64,000 nucleotides of DNA from Eubacteriales bacterium mix99 (GTDB lineage Bacteria > Bacillota > Clostridia > Caldicoprobacterales > DTU083). The stretch is from positions 1,272,500-1,336,499 of the forward strand of contig CP121690.1 in NCBI GenBank assembly GCA_038396605.1. Direction: 5' to 3'. Each line of letters starts with the position of its first letter. The first letter of the stretch is position 1. A program made the translations under genes and the position numbers. A model generated the notes under the pieces. It was not told where the DNA came from and searched no databases. It saw nothing but the letters and a program-made list of their open reading frames with translations. Shown piece by piece: positions 25,747 through 34,136 of this stretch.

Positions 25747-25782
25747 TGGTACCGGAATCCTGGACTTTTTATGCCTGAACAG

Positions 25783-25824
25783 CTGTGGAAAAAACGGGTA
25801 ACGGTTTTTCCACAGTTTTTCTTT
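25783..25824 (+). terminator. Intrinsic terminator after sipL
   Basis: CTGTGGAAAAA / TTTTTCCACAG arms, 11-base loop, then TTTTTCTTTT. Confidence 0.9.
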
Positions 25825-25842
25825 TGGCAGGAAAAACGATCT

Positions 25843-25870
25843 TTGTAGGGCGGACGCTTTGCGGTATAAT
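25843..25870 (+). promoter_or_regulatory. Sigma-A promoter of ispE
   Basis: TTGTAG, 16-base spacer, TATAAT. Confidence 0.75.
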
Positions 25871-25908
25871 AACATCAAGGTGAAAAAAGAAAGGAAGATA
25901 CGGAATTG

Positions 25909-26799
25909 ATGCGGAAGATCAGGCTCAGGGCCCCCGGGAAAATCAACTGGACCCTGGATGTAACCGGCCGGCGGCCCGACGGATATCATGAAGTGGAGAT
26001 GCTCCTGCAGTCCATCGGGCTTTGGGATGAAATCATTCTGACCGAAAGAAGGGAAGGGATCCGGATTGTCGGCGATTTGCGGGGCGTTCCCCGGAATGGG
26101 GACAATCTGGCGGCAAAGGCGGCGGAGCAGATCCGGGAAAGCTGTGGGTTGGACGCCGGTGTGGAGATTGCAATCCACAAGAGGATTCCGATTGCCGCCG
26201 GTCTGGCAGGCGGCAGCTCGGATGCGGCAGCGGTACTGGTGGGATTGAATGTTCTCTGGGATGCTGACTTGCCGGAGGAAAGGCTGCGACAGCTTGGAAG
26301 CAGGCTGGGTGCGGATGTTCCGTTCTGTATTTCGGGAGGAACGGCGGTGGCCCGCGGAATTGGGGACAGGCTGACGCCTCTGTCTCCCCTGGAAGGAATC
26401 TGGCTGGTTTTGGTCAAACCGCCTTTTGGAGTATCCACTGCTTCGGTTTATGAGGCATTGTCCATGGAGAGCAGGGCCGGACATCCCGACTGGAAAAAGG
26501 CATATGACAGTCTGCAGGCGGCGGATTTTGCCGGTTTTCCCAGGGGAACGGCAAATGTTTTGGAGTCGGTCACCCGGGCTCAGCATCCGGAAATCCGTGA
26601 GATTCGTCAGGCACTCCGGAAAGCAGGCGCTGTCGCCAGCAGTATGAGCGGAAGCGGCCCTGCGGTGTTTGGTGTCTTTCCGGATTACGGACAGGCGCGG
26701 AGGGCATCGGAAAAGCTGAGGGAGCACTTCGCGAAAACATCTCAGGTATATCTGGTGGAAACTTTGGGGGAGGGAGTAGAGATTTTACCATCTGTATAG
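25909..26799 (+). CDS. ispE: 4-diphosphocytidyl-2-C-methyl-D-erythritol kinase
   Basis: GHMP kinase of the non-mevalonate (MEP) isoprenoid pathway, needed for undecaprenyl carriers and quinones. RAPGKINWTLDVTGRRPDGYHE at the N-terminus shows the catalytic lysine and the DGYHE signature, IPIAAGLAGGSSDAAAVL is the ATP loop near residue 95, and GAVASSMSGSGPAVFGVF is motif 3. 296 residues. TTG 25906 is an in-frame alternative start. Between sipL and spoIIR it keeps the clostridial order; Bacillus has it near veg and sspF. Confidence 0.95.
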   Translation: MRKIRLRAPGKINWTLDVTGRRPDGYHEVEMLLQSIGLWDEIILTERREGIRIVGDLRGVPRNGDNLAAKAAEQIRESCGLDAGVEIAIHKRIPIAAGLAGGSSDAAAVLVGLNVLWDADLPEERLRQLGSRLGADVPFCISGGTAVARGIGDRLTPLSPLEGIWLVLVKPPFGVSTASVYEALSMESRAGHPDWKKAYDSLQAADFAGFPRGTANVLESVTRAQHPEIREIRQALRKAGAVASSMSGSGPAVFGVFPDYGQARRASEKLREHFAKTSQVYLVETLGEGVEILPSV

Positions 26800-26866
26800 G
26801 TATAAACTTCTGTAATCCGTCAATAATCCTAAATGGAAATGATTTGATTACGGGGGTATGGTTGAT

Positions 26867-27586
26867 ATGAAGAAGCGCGTTTGGATTTCTCTGGTGATGG
26901 CGGTTCTGATTGCCTTTTCCTTTACCTGGTCCGGCAGGGATCAGACACCGGAAAGGGATGACCTGATCCGGCTGCATGTGATTGCCAACAGCGATTCACC
27001 GGAGGATCAGGCTCTGAAGCTGCGGATCCGGGACCAGCTGCTTCTGACTTTCGGGAGCGCATTTCAGGAAGCGCATTCCATGAGTCAGGCCAGGGAAGTG
27101 ATCCGGGATAACCTGGATAAAATGGAGTCCATCGCCCAGGCGGAGATCCAAAGATCCGGATGCGATTATCCGGTCCGGGCACAGCTTGGAATGTTCCCGT
27201 TTCCAACAAAGGCATACGGGGATGTGGTATATCCCGCAGGAAGCTATGAGGCCCTTCGCGTTGTAATCGGAAAAGGAACGGGCGCGAACTGGTGGTGTGT
27301 GATGTTTCCTCCCCTTTGTTTTGTGGATGTGTCCGGCGGTGTGGCAAAAAGGCCCGCAGAGGAGGCAGGGAAACCGGAAGAGGAGGCAAAGGATACCACC
27401 CTGGACAGCAAGGCTCAGCAGGAGTCTGCCGCGGACAGCAAGGTTCAGCAGGAGTCCGGAAAGACTGCAGGGGGGCCGGATTTGTCCGGACGGGAGCAGG
27501 AGTCCGCGACGAAGGTTGTCTATACATTTAAGGCGGTGGAATGGTGGAAGAGTGTCCGGATATGGGCCGCGCATCTGTTTTCATAA
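26867..27586 (+). CDS. spoIIR: Stage II sporulation protein R
   Basis: Forespore-made, exported signalling protein that activates SpoIIGA so that pro-sigma-E is cleaved in the mother cell. N-terminal signal sequence, then RDDLIRLHVIANSDSPEDQ, LKLRIRDQLL and the LGMFPFPTKAYGDVVYPAG segment, and GTGANWWCVMFPPLCFVD, the conserved core. Residues about 165-210 are a low-complexity insertion with a repeated QQESAADSKVQQESG pattern before the C-terminal WWKSVRIW. ATG 26867 has GGGGGT in front; ATG 26858 is possible. 239 residues. In the forespore it is expected to be sigma-F dependent, but I cannot see a convincing promoter. Confidence 0.95.
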   Translation: MKKRVWISLVMAVLIAFSFTWSGRDQTPERDDLIRLHVIANSDSPEDQALKLRIRDQLLLTFGSAFQEAHSMSQAREVIRDNLDKMESIAQAEIQRSGCDYPVRAQLGMFPFPTKAYGDVVYPAGSYEALRVVIGKGTGANWWCVMFPPLCFVDVSGGVAKRPAEEAGKPEEEAKDTTLDSKAQQESAADSKVQQESGKTAGGPDLSGREQESATKVVYTFKAVEWWKSVRIWAAHLFS

Positions 27587-27607
27587 AATGAACCCCTGTA
27601 ATACAGA

Positions 27608-27652
27608 CAGGAATCGCCGGAGGAATTTATTTTTCGGTGGTTCCTGTTTTTT
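27608..27652 (+). terminator. Intrinsic terminator after spoIIR
   Basis: 12-bp arms CAGGAATCGCCG / CGGTGGTTCCTG (two G-T pairs), 15-base loop, T6. Confidence 0.85.
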
Positions 27653-27705
27653 GGCAGGGAACAGCAGCATAAAACTGTGTTTGGAAGGAGAGGAAACTTT
27701 TAACT

Positions 27706-27738
27706 TGTATATCCTATTTTGGTTAACGAAACATAATA
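27706..27738 (+). promoter_or_regulatory. Possible sigma-G promoter of sleB-ypeB
   Basis: CATAATA (27732-27738) is a good sigma-G -10. TGTATA at 27706 could be the -35, but the 20-base spacing is longer than normal, so this is tentative. Confidence 0.35.
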
Positions 27739-27768
27739 CCGAAGCTTTGCAGAGAAAGGAAGAAAAAT

Positions 27769-28239
27769 ATGAATCAGAAACAAAAGCTTGTGGTATATTC
27801 CCTGCTGCTGTCCATTTTGATTTGTGCCGGAATGATTCTGGAGTCCTTCCGGGAAGAAAAGCCGGCAGCTTCGGGCAAAGACGGCAATTCCAATGATGTG
27901 TATCTTCTGGCCCAGGTTGTGCACGGCGAAGCAAGAGGCGAGCCCTATATCGGCAAAGTTGCTGTGGCTGCCGTGATACTGAACCGGGTCAAAAGTCCCA
28001 AATTTCCCAATACCATTGCCGGTGTGGTTTACCAGCCCCATGCCTTTACCTGCGTGACAGACGGGCAGATCAACCTGACGCCGGACAGCGAATCCATCCG
28101 GGCTGCAAGGGATGCCATGAATGGATGGGATCCTTCCTATGGAGCCATTTATTACTTCAACCCTGCAACGTCCACCAGCGCCTGGATATGGAGCCGAGCC
28201 ACTCATATCACCATCGGCAAGCACAGGTTTGCAACCTGA
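27769..28239 (+). CDS. sleB: Spore cortex-lytic enzyme, SleB/CwlJ family
   Basis: Exported hydrolase of cortex peptidoglycan, 156 residues. An N-terminal membrane segment or signal (LVVYSLLLSILICAGMIL) is followed directly by the catalytic Hydrolase_2 domain: LAQVVHGEARGEPYIGKVAV with the catalytic glutamate, AAVILNRVKSPKFPNTI, and IYYFNPATSTSAWIWSR near the end. There is no N-terminal peptidoglycan-binding domain, unlike Bacillus SleB. ypeB follows after 19 bases; in Bacillus the YpeB protein is needed to localise and stabilise SleB. AGAAAGGAAG precedes the start. Confidence 0.9.
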   Translation: MNQKQKLVVYSLLLSILICAGMILESFREEKPAASGKDGNSNDVYLLAQVVHGEARGEPYIGKVAVAAVILNRVKSPKFPNTIAGVVYQPHAFTCVTDGQINLTPDSESIRAARDAMNGWDPSYGAIYYFNPATSTSAWIWSRATHITIGKHRFAT

Positions 28240-28258
28240 TGGAAACGGAGGAAAAATC

Positions 28259-29623
28259 ATGACGGTATCAATAAAAGCAAAATGGGTCCTGCCTGTTATA
28301 CTGGCAGTCGTCCTGATCGTGACGGGGGCTTGGGGATTCAGTCAATATCGGATCAATCAGCAGTATCGGATTCATATGGAAAACATCTATCAAAAGTCCT
28401 TTTATGAGCTGGTGGGGAATGTCGGAAGTGTGGAATCCTCCCTGGCCAAGCTTATGGTCAGCGGCGATGAGAACCAGCGCGGGAAGCTTCTCTCGGCAAT
28501 CAGCCGTCAGGCGGATGCCGCCCAGATGGATCTGGGGCAATTGCCGGTGTCCCATGTTGCCCTGGACAAAACGTCAAAGTATCTGAATCAGTTATCGGAT
28601 TATTCCTATTACCTGGACCGAAAGGTTTCCGATGGAATGCCCATCAGCGGGGAGGAAATGAAAAATCTGAAAACGCTCCATGAAAATGCAGCCCGGCTGA
28701 GTCAGAACCTGAGTGATTTGAACCGGGAGGCCATGGAAAAGAAATCCGGATGGGGACAATTTATCAAAAACGAAAATCCGGATTTTTACAAAGTGTCGGA
28801 TGATCTTTATACCAAACAGTTCACCAAGATACAGAAAACAGGGATCAATTATCCGAGGCTGATTTATGACGGACCGTTTACCGAAACATCGGAGCGGGCA
28901 GGAGGCGCCGCCCTGAAGGGATCCGACATTACCCAGGAGCAGGCAAAGGCCATTGCAGCAGGCTTTGTGGGAAAAGGCAGGGTATCAAAGGTGAAAAATA
29001 CGTCGGACAGCTCCAATGGGCCTCTGGACACCTGGGGAGTGAACATCTGGACCAAAGAAGATCCGAAATCGCCGGCTTATGTAGCCGTCAGCAAAAAGGG
29101 CGGAAAGGTGGTTGCGATGATCAGCAGCCATACATCCGGCAGTGCCGGGCTTTCCATCGATGAAGCCACAAAACGGGCCAAAAAGTTTCTGGATGAAAAC
29201 GGATACCCCGGCATGGTTCCGACTTATCAGCAGAATTTTGACGGCACGTCCACCATCAATTTTGCCTACGCGGAAAAAGGCACTATCGTATATCCCGATC
29301 TGATCAAGGTGAAAATAGGACTGGATGACGGAAAAATCTTTGGCTTTGAAGCAGGGAACTATCTGACCGCCCACAAGGAGCGAAAGCCGGGGCAGCCGAA
29401 GCTGACCATGGAACAAGCCCGAAAGCGGATTCATCCCAATCTGAAAATCACTTCCTCCCGGACGGCCATCATCCCCACGGAAAGCAGAAGCGAACGTTTC
29501 TGCTATGAATTCAAGGGAGAATACGGAGGAAACCGGTTTATTGTATATCTGGACGCCAATACAGGGGAAGAGGCGGATATTCTTCAGATAATCGATACGG
29601 AAAACGGTTCCCTGACCATGTAA
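28259..29623 (+). CDS. ypeB: Germination protein YpeB
   Basis: Spore inner-membrane protein of 454 residues that holds and protects SleB. One N-terminal membrane helix (WVLPVILAVVLIVTGAWGF, about residues 9-27), a helical coiled region to about 200, then PepSY-type repeats: ITQEQAKAIAAGFVG, LSIDEATKRAKKFLDENGY and LTMEQARKRIHP. ATG 28259 has ACGGAGGAAAA; the frame extends upstream inside sleB to 28121 but without support. Spore-specific operon partner of sleB. Confidence 0.93.
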   Translation: MTVSIKAKWVLPVILAVVLIVTGAWGFSQYRINQQYRIHMENIYQKSFYELVGNVGSVESSLAKLMVSGDENQRGKLLSAISRQADAAQMDLGQLPVSHVALDKTSKYLNQLSDYSYYLDRKVSDGMPISGEEMKNLKTLHENAARLSQNLSDLNREAMEKKSGWGQFIKNENPDFYKVSDDLYTKQFTKIQKTGINYPRLIYDGPFTETSERAGGAALKGSDITQEQAKAIAAGFVGKGRVSKVKNTSDSSNGPLDTWGVNIWTKEDPKSPAYVAVSKKGGKVVAMISSHTSGSAGLSIDEATKRAKKFLDENGYPGMVPTYQQNFDGTSTINFAYAEKGTIVYPDLIKVKIGLDDGKIFGFEAGNYLTAHKERKPGQPKLTMEQARKRIHPNLKITSSRTAIIPTESRSERFCYEFKGEYGGNRFIVYLDANTGEEADILQIIDTENGSLTM

Positions 29624-29657
29624 AAAATTTTGCGGCAGAAACCCCATTATTTGTCGG

Positions 29658-29686
29658 GCATAGTGAAAAAGCAGCCGGGTAAACTA
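29658..29686 (+). promoter_or_regulatory. Possible forespore (sigma-F/G) promoter of sspF
   Basis: GCATA (-35) and GGGTAAACTA (-10, fitting GGnnAnAnTR) are 14 bases apart, one short of ideal. The location before a spore-protein gene supports it. Confidence 0.5.
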
Positions 29687-29750
29687 GCTTTGCAGGGATG
29701 AAAAAAGGAATCCCGGCAATCCGGACTGCAAAACCAGGGAGGTATCGATT

Positions 29751-29930
29751 ATGGCGAGACGAAATGGAATGATGTCGGATAATCTGAAGACGGAAATAGC
29801 AAAGGAACTTGGAGTGTATGACACCGTGAAGAGGGAAGGCTGGGGAAGTGTATCTTCCAGGGACTGCGGCAGAATTGTTCAAAAAGCAATTGAATATGCG
29901 GAGAAATCCATGGCCGGAGCTCAGAAGTAG
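29751..29930 (+). CDS. sspF: Small acid-soluble spore protein, SspF type
   Basis: DNA-binding spore protein of 59 residues. MARRNGMMSDNLKTEIAKEL, then GVYDTVKREGWGSVSSRDCG and KAIEYAEKSM, closely follow the SspF/alpha-beta SASP pattern (MSD..K.E.AK.LG.YDTV...GWG...RD.G..V..AIE.AE). An unusual cysteine stands where SspF has alanine (RDCG). It is expected to coat forespore DNA. GGGAGGT precedes ATG. Bacillus sspF lies in the veg-sspF-ispE segment; here it sits slightly displaced, after ypeB. Confidence 0.92.
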   Translation: MARRNGMMSDNLKTEIAKELGVYDTVKREGWGSVSSRDCGRIVQKAIEYAEKSMAGAQK

Positions 29931-29954
29931 CCTGAAATCGATATTTCACAACCG

Positions 29955-29990
29955 GAAAAGCGGAGAATATTCTCCGCTTTTCTTCTTTTT
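29955..29990 (+). terminator. Intrinsic terminator after sspF
   Basis: Perfect 28-bp palindrome with arms GAAAAGCGGAGAAT / ATTCTCCGCTTTTC, then TTCTTTTT. Confidence 0.92.
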
Positions 29991-30055
29991 GGAGGTTGTT
30001 TTCATGAAATCATCATAGTAGAATAGAGCTGACAAATGAGGAGGTTTTTTTAGGT

Positions 30056-30859
30056 ATGGACGAGCGTCCAATCGGGGTTTTTGATTCAGGCCTGGGAGGC
30101 CTGACTGTGGTGAAGGAGCTCCTGACAGAGCTTCCAAATGAAAGTATTGTTTATTTTGGAGATACGGCGCGGCTTCCGTACGGAACCCGCTCCAGGGAAA
30201 TCGTTACAAAGTATTCTGCACAATGTGTCCGGTTTTTGCTGAGCAAGGGGATCAAGATGGTGGTCATTGCCTGTAATACCGTCAGTTCCAACAGTCTGGA
30301 AGCATTGAAGGCGCAGTTTGACATTCCCATCCTGGGTGTCATCCGTCCCGGTGCCAGGGCGGCCGCAGCCGCCACCCGGAACGGCCGGATCGGTGTCATT
30401 GGAACATTGGGCACGATTCGCAGCAAGGCCTATCCGAATGCCATCCGGGAAATCAATCCGGATCTTCTGGTCCTGGATGAAGCCTGTTCCCTGTTTGTGT
30501 CCATCGTGGAAGAGGGATGGAGCAATACGGAAATGGCGCGGCTTACGGCGGAGCGGTATCTGGAGGGCCTGAAAAGGCAGAAGGTGGATACCATGGTCCT
30601 GGGGTGTACGCATTATCCCCTGCTGGAGCCGGTTATTTCCAGCGTGATGGGGCCCGGGGTGACCCTGATCAATCCCGCTCTCGGCGCGGCCTGTGAAGCC
30701 AGGGAAAGGCTGAAGGAAAAGGACATGCTGCGGGGATCCGGTCCGGAGCCGGCCCTGAGCTTTTATGTCAGCGACATCGGACAGGGCTTCCAGCAGATCG
30801 GCAGTCATTTTTTAAATCGGAAAATTGCCGCAAAATGTATCAACATAGAAAAATATTGA
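30056..30859 (+). CDS. murI: Glutamate racemase
   Basis: Makes D-glutamate for peptidoglycan stem peptides. PIGVFDSGLGGLTVVKEL with the substrate-binding DSG, IVYFGDTARLPYG, first catalytic cysteine in VVIACNTVSSNS near residue 74 and second in VLGCTHYPLLEP near 184 are all present. 267 residues. GAGGAGG precedes ATG. It heads a short unit with the DUF1934 gene. Confidence 0.96.
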   Translation: MDERPIGVFDSGLGGLTVVKELLTELPNESIVYFGDTARLPYGTRSREIVTKYSAQCVRFLLSKGIKMVVIACNTVSSNSLEALKAQFDIPILGVIRPGARAAAAATRNGRIGVIGTLGTIRSKAYPNAIREINPDLLVLDEACSLFVSIVEEGWSNTEMARLTAERYLEGLKRQKVDTMVLGCTHYPLLEPVISSVMGPGVTLINPALGAACEARERLKEKDMLRGSGPEPALSFYVSDIGQGFQQIGSHFLNRKIAAKCINIEKY

Positions 30860-30886
30860 GGTCTCAGGTTATTGGAGGGGTTTGGA

Positions 30887-31303
30887 ATGGGTAGGAAAAT
30901 ACTGTTGAGAATCCGGGGAAGCCGTCTGGACAGGGATGGGAAGAGCAATACCATGGAGCTCATTACGGAAGGACATCTGTCTGAAAAAGACGGGATTTAT
31001 TATATTGAATATGAAGAAAGCCGGATATCCGGCATGGAAGGCGTGAAAAACCTGATTTCTGTCCGGGAGGACAAGGTATCCATGCAGCGTTCCGGCTCCC
31101 GGCCGGATCGTTTTCTGTTTGAACAGGGGAAAAAATATATGAGCAGCTATCAGACTTCCTGCGGCGCGTTGCAAATGGGAATTTATCCGATTGAAGTGAC
31201 CCATGAAATGGGAGAAAATCAGGGGCAGGTGGACTTGAAATATCAGCTCGACATCGGCGGAAGACATACGGGGACCGGTGAATTGGAGCTGTTTTACAGC
31301 TAG
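30887..31303 (+). CDS. DUF1934 (YwiB-like) calycin-fold protein
   Basis: 138 residues, function unknown. Beta-rich with MELITEGHLSEKDGIYYIEY, SRISGMEGVKNLISVREDKV, QTSCGALQMGIYPIEVTHEM and a C-terminal TGTGELELFYS, the pattern of the YwiB/DUF1934 family, which has a lipocalin-like barrel. No signal peptide. ATG 30887 has TGGAGGGG; 27 bases after murI. Confidence 0.85.
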   Translation: MGRKILLRIRGSRLDRDGKSNTMELITEGHLSEKDGIYYIEYEESRISGMEGVKNLISVREDKVSMQRSGSRPDRFLFEQGKKYMSSYQTSCGALQMGIYPIEVTHEMGENQGQVDLKYQLDIGGRHTGTGELELFYS

Positions 31304-31363
31304 CAAATTCTTCTGATAATGCCATTCGGTTTTATACAGATTTTATAATTTTTGCATTTTTAG

Positions 31364-31392
31364 TTGACGAATTGCAAATTATATATTATGAT
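31364..31392 (+). promoter_or_regulatory. Sigma-A promoter of rho
   Basis: TTGACG, 17-base spacer, TATGAT. It predicts a start near 31399 and a leader of about 350 bases. Confidence 0.82.
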
Positions 31393-31398
31393 AAGTAA

Positions 31399-31748
31399 GG
31401 ACGATGGGCATGTGCCCTGGTAGGAATACCGGGCGCTTATTATGGCGTTGATTTGAATTTTTGTTTTATCGCCATATTTACTTTTCTTTTGATGATTTTT
31501 CAGGGCTTATATGCATCAACGGGTGAATTACGGATGAAAGTAATGGCAATAATATTGATAAAGTCAAAGAGGTACGAAGCAATACAGGAAACGTTTACCT
31601 GACCGGTTCTCTTTTATGTATTGCTACAGGCTTGCCTTTGGTTGTATCCCATTTTATCCTGTCTGCAAACCTTACAGAAAGCGATCATTACCAATTACAC
31701 ATTGTCTCATGAGAGAACAGTAATAGAGAGAAAGAGAGGAAAGATGTT
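31399..31748 (+). promoter_or_regulatory. Long structured 5' leader of rho
   Basis: No coding frame of note. Helices: GGGCA/TGCCC (31406-31417), which shares two bases with a GNRA-capped hairpin CCTGGTA-GGAA-TACCGGG (31416-31433); TATGGCG/CGCCATA (31441-31476), which shares bases with CGTTGAT/ATCAACG (31446-31521); and AGCAATACA/TGTATTGCT (31578-31625). Overlapping pairs are mutually exclusive, suggesting a switch. Bacterial rho genes are often autoregulated in their leaders. No known riboswitch class recognised. Confidence 0.5.
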
Positions 31749-33728
31749 TTGGATCTGAATAATCTAAGGAATAACACAATTCTGGAATTGAGGGAATTTG
31801 GGAAGAAACTTGGAATTAAAAGCGTGACCAGATATCGGAAAGAGCAGCTGGTAAATATCGTTGAGGAGAAACTGACCGGATTGCCTCAGGCAGAGAGAAA
31901 GCAATTGATGGAGGATCAGATGGAGGAAGATGCCCGGAAGGCAGAGGCTGCCCCCCGGACTCCGGTGAAACGAAGGAGGGGCCGTCCCACCAAGGCAGAG
32001 GCTGCCGCAAGGGAAGCAGCAAGGAGAGCAGCGGAGGAGACGGCAAAGGAAGCGCAGAAAACGCAGGAAACACAGGAAACGCAGGAAACGGAAGAGGACG
32101 GGGCTCTGGAAGAAACTGCAAAAGTTCCGGAAGAAGCTGCAAAATCCCCGGCACCGAAGGAGACAGAAGGCACAGATGGGGATGCTGTGAAAGCGGAGGA
32201 AAAGCGATCCGCCCACAGGGATACACAGGAAACCGGCATCCATGGAGTACGGAATGGCCATACTTCCACCCGGCCGGGGCCTCATCGGATTTCCCGGAAT
32301 GGGCATCCCTTCAGCGGAGGTCCTACCCCACATCTTTCGGATTCCCACGAAGCAGGCGGCAGATATCACGAAAACAAAACTCATGAAAATCCCGGAGAAA
32401 ACATGCCCGCGGATACAGAAAATGAACAGGAAAACACGGAAGAATACGAAAAAAAGGTTGCTTATGCAAGAAAATACTATAACACATCCAATCCTGCCAT
32501 TCCGGGCCTTTTGAACAACGGAGACGTAGGGGACGCGGAAGGGGTGCTTGAGGTACTTCCCGACGGATATGGATTTCTCCGGACGGAAAATTATATGCCG
32601 GGCAACAAGGACATTTATATTTCCCAGTCCCAGATCCGCCGTTTCAGCCTGAAAACCGGGGATATGGTCCGCGGAAAGACCAGGCGCACCAAAGAGGGAG
32701 ATAAATTCAAGGCCCTGCTGTATGTTACGGCGGTCAACGGACAGGACCCGGAGACAGCTCCCCGGCGGAGGCCGTTTGAGGATCTGACACCGATTTATCC
32801 AAACAAAAGAATCACGCTGGAAAACAAAAAGAATTCCAAGGATCTGGCGACTCGGATCATCGATCTGGTTTCCCCCATTGGCATGGGCCAGAGAGGTTTG
32901 ATTGTTTCTCCCCCCAAGGCAGGCAAAACGACTTTGCTGAAAAAGATTGCAAACAGCATTTCCCTCAATTTTCCGGATGTTTATCTGATTGTACTGCTGA
33001 TTGATGAGCGCCCCGAGGAAGTGACGGATATGCAGCGGTCCATCGACGGGGATATCGTTTATTCCACATTTGATGAACTGCCGGAGCATCACACCAAGGT
33101 GGCGGAAATGGTGCTGGAGCGTTCGCAGCGCCTGGTGGAGCACGGTCAGAATGTGGTTGTTCTTCTGGACAGCATTACCCGCCTTGCCAGGGCATACAAT
33201 CAGACGGTGCCGTCTACCGGCAGGATATTGTCCGGCGGTCTGGATTCCTCCGCCCTTCATAAGCCCAAACGGTTTTTCGGCAGTGCCCGCAATATCGAGG
33301 AAGGCGGAAGTCTGACCATCATTGCCACTGCTCTGGTGGAGACCGGCAGCCGTATGGACGATGTTATTTACGAAGAATTCAAGGGCACGGGCAATATGGA
33401 AATTCATCTCGACCGCAAGCTTTCCGAAAAGAGGATTTTCCCTGCCGTGGATCTTTACAAATCCGGTACCAGGCGGGAGGAGCTGCTCATGACACAAAAG
33501 GAGCTGGAAGGGGTCTGGGCTATCCGCAAGAATCTCAGTGAAGGCCGGCCGGACCGCATTATGGAGATTATTATCAATGATCTGATGCGGACGAATTCCA
33601 ACGATCAGTTCATTGATCTCATGATGAATCATTTCGCCTCTGTGGAGAAAGACAGCTATACGAACGATCATGACAGGAATGGCTCCTCCGGTTATCATGA
33701 CAGGGATGGCTATTCAGGCTACCGCTAA
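31749..33728 (+). CDS. rho: Transcription termination factor Rho with a large disordered insertion
   Basis: Hexameric RNA helicase that ends transcription. Rho N-terminal helical domain (1-45), then about 200 extra residues (50-250) rich in Ala, Glu, Lys, Thr and Arg, including [19 protein letters not shown] with an AT-hook-like RGRP and a [12 protein letters not shown] run. The cold-shock RNA-binding domain follows ([20 protein letters not shown], near 265-335), then the ATPase: Walker [13 protein letters not shown] near 388, Walker [16 protein letters not shown] and the arginine-finger region [10 protein letters not shown]. 659 residues against about 420-430 in Bacillus. The C-terminal tail also repeats HDR-type [23 protein letters not shown] start with AGAGAGGAAAG. 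Confidence 0.96.
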   Translation: MDLNNLRNNTILELREFGKKLGIKSVTRYRKEQLVNIVEEKLTGLPQAERKQLMEDQMEEDARKAEAAPRTPVKRRRGRPTKAEAAAREAARRAAEETAKEAQKTQETQETQETEEDGALEETAKVPEEAAKSPAPKETEGTDGDAVKAEEKRSAHRDTQETGIHGVRNGHTSTRPGPHRISRNGHPFSGGPTPHLSDSHEAGGRYHENKTHENPGENMPADTENEQENTEEYEKKVAYARKYYNTSNPAIPGLLNNGDVGDAEGVLEVLPDGYGFLRTENYMPGNKDIYISQSQIRRFSLKTGDMVRGKTRRTKEGDKFKALLYVTAVNGQDPETAPRRRPFEDLTPIYPNKRITLENKKNSKDLATRIIDLVSPIGMGQRGLIVSPPKAGKTTLLKKIANSISLNFPDVYLIVLLIDERPEEVTDMQRSIDGDIVYSTFDELPEHHTKVAEMVLERSQRLVEHGQNVVVLLDSITRLARAYNQTVPSTGRILSGGLDSSALHKPKRFFGSARNIEEGGSLTIIATALVETGSRMDDVIYEEFKGTGNMEIHLDRKLSEKRIFPAVDLYKSGTRREELLMTQKELEGVWAIRKNLSEGRPDRIMEIIINDLMRTNSNDQFIDLMMNHFASVEKDSYTNDHDRNGSSGYHDRDGYSGYR

Positions 33729-33859
33729 ACCAAAAATCATTGTTGCATTGCAGCAGCCGGTTGTGTTATACTGAAATGGTTATAGAAGCTGTATGAAATG
33801 GAAAATTAGCAGTTTTGACAGGAAACAGGATAAGCTTTGTCACGAAAGAGGTGAGGATA

Positions 33860-34072
33860 ATGAAGCCAAATATTCATCCGAAATATGGAAAAGCAGTGGT
33901 AAAGTGTGCTTGTGGGGAGACTTTTGTTACCGGCTCCACTCAGAAGGAGCTCCGGGTTGAAATATGTTCCAAATGCCATCCATTCTTTACCGGAAAGCAA
34001 AAACTGGTGGACACCGGCGGACGTGTGGAGCGATTCCGGAAGAGATATGGAATGTCCGCCGACGAGAAGTAG
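33860..34072 (+). CDS. rpmE: Ribosomal protein bL31 (zinc-binding form)
   Basis: 70-residue 50S subunit protein. [27 protein letters not shown] and [18 protein letters not shown] are typical; the CxC and CxxC cysteines mark the C+ zinc form. ATG 33860 is preceded by AGAGGTGAGG. Following rho as in Bacillus. Confidence 0.96.
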   Translation: MKPNIHPKYGKAVVKCACGETFVTGSTQKELRVEICSKCHPFFTGKQKLVDTGGRVERFRKRYGMSADEK

Positions 34073-34087
34073 TTTTTCGAAACAAAG

Positions 34088-34120
34088 TACAGATTGGGGT
34101 TCCCCTGGTCTGTATTTTTT
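34088..34120 (+). terminator. Intrinsic terminator after rpmE
   Basis: TACAGATTGGGG / CCCCTGGTCTGTA arms with an internal mismatch, then T6. It lies just 17 bases before yqhQ, so read-through may feed the next unit. Confidence 0.82.
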
Positions 34121-34136
34121 GTAGGGAGATGAAGGA

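Noticed and set aside
31764-33698. 644-residue open frame on the minus strand opposite rho
   Set aside because: It mirrors rho codon by codon, lacks any family motif and has no ribosome site.
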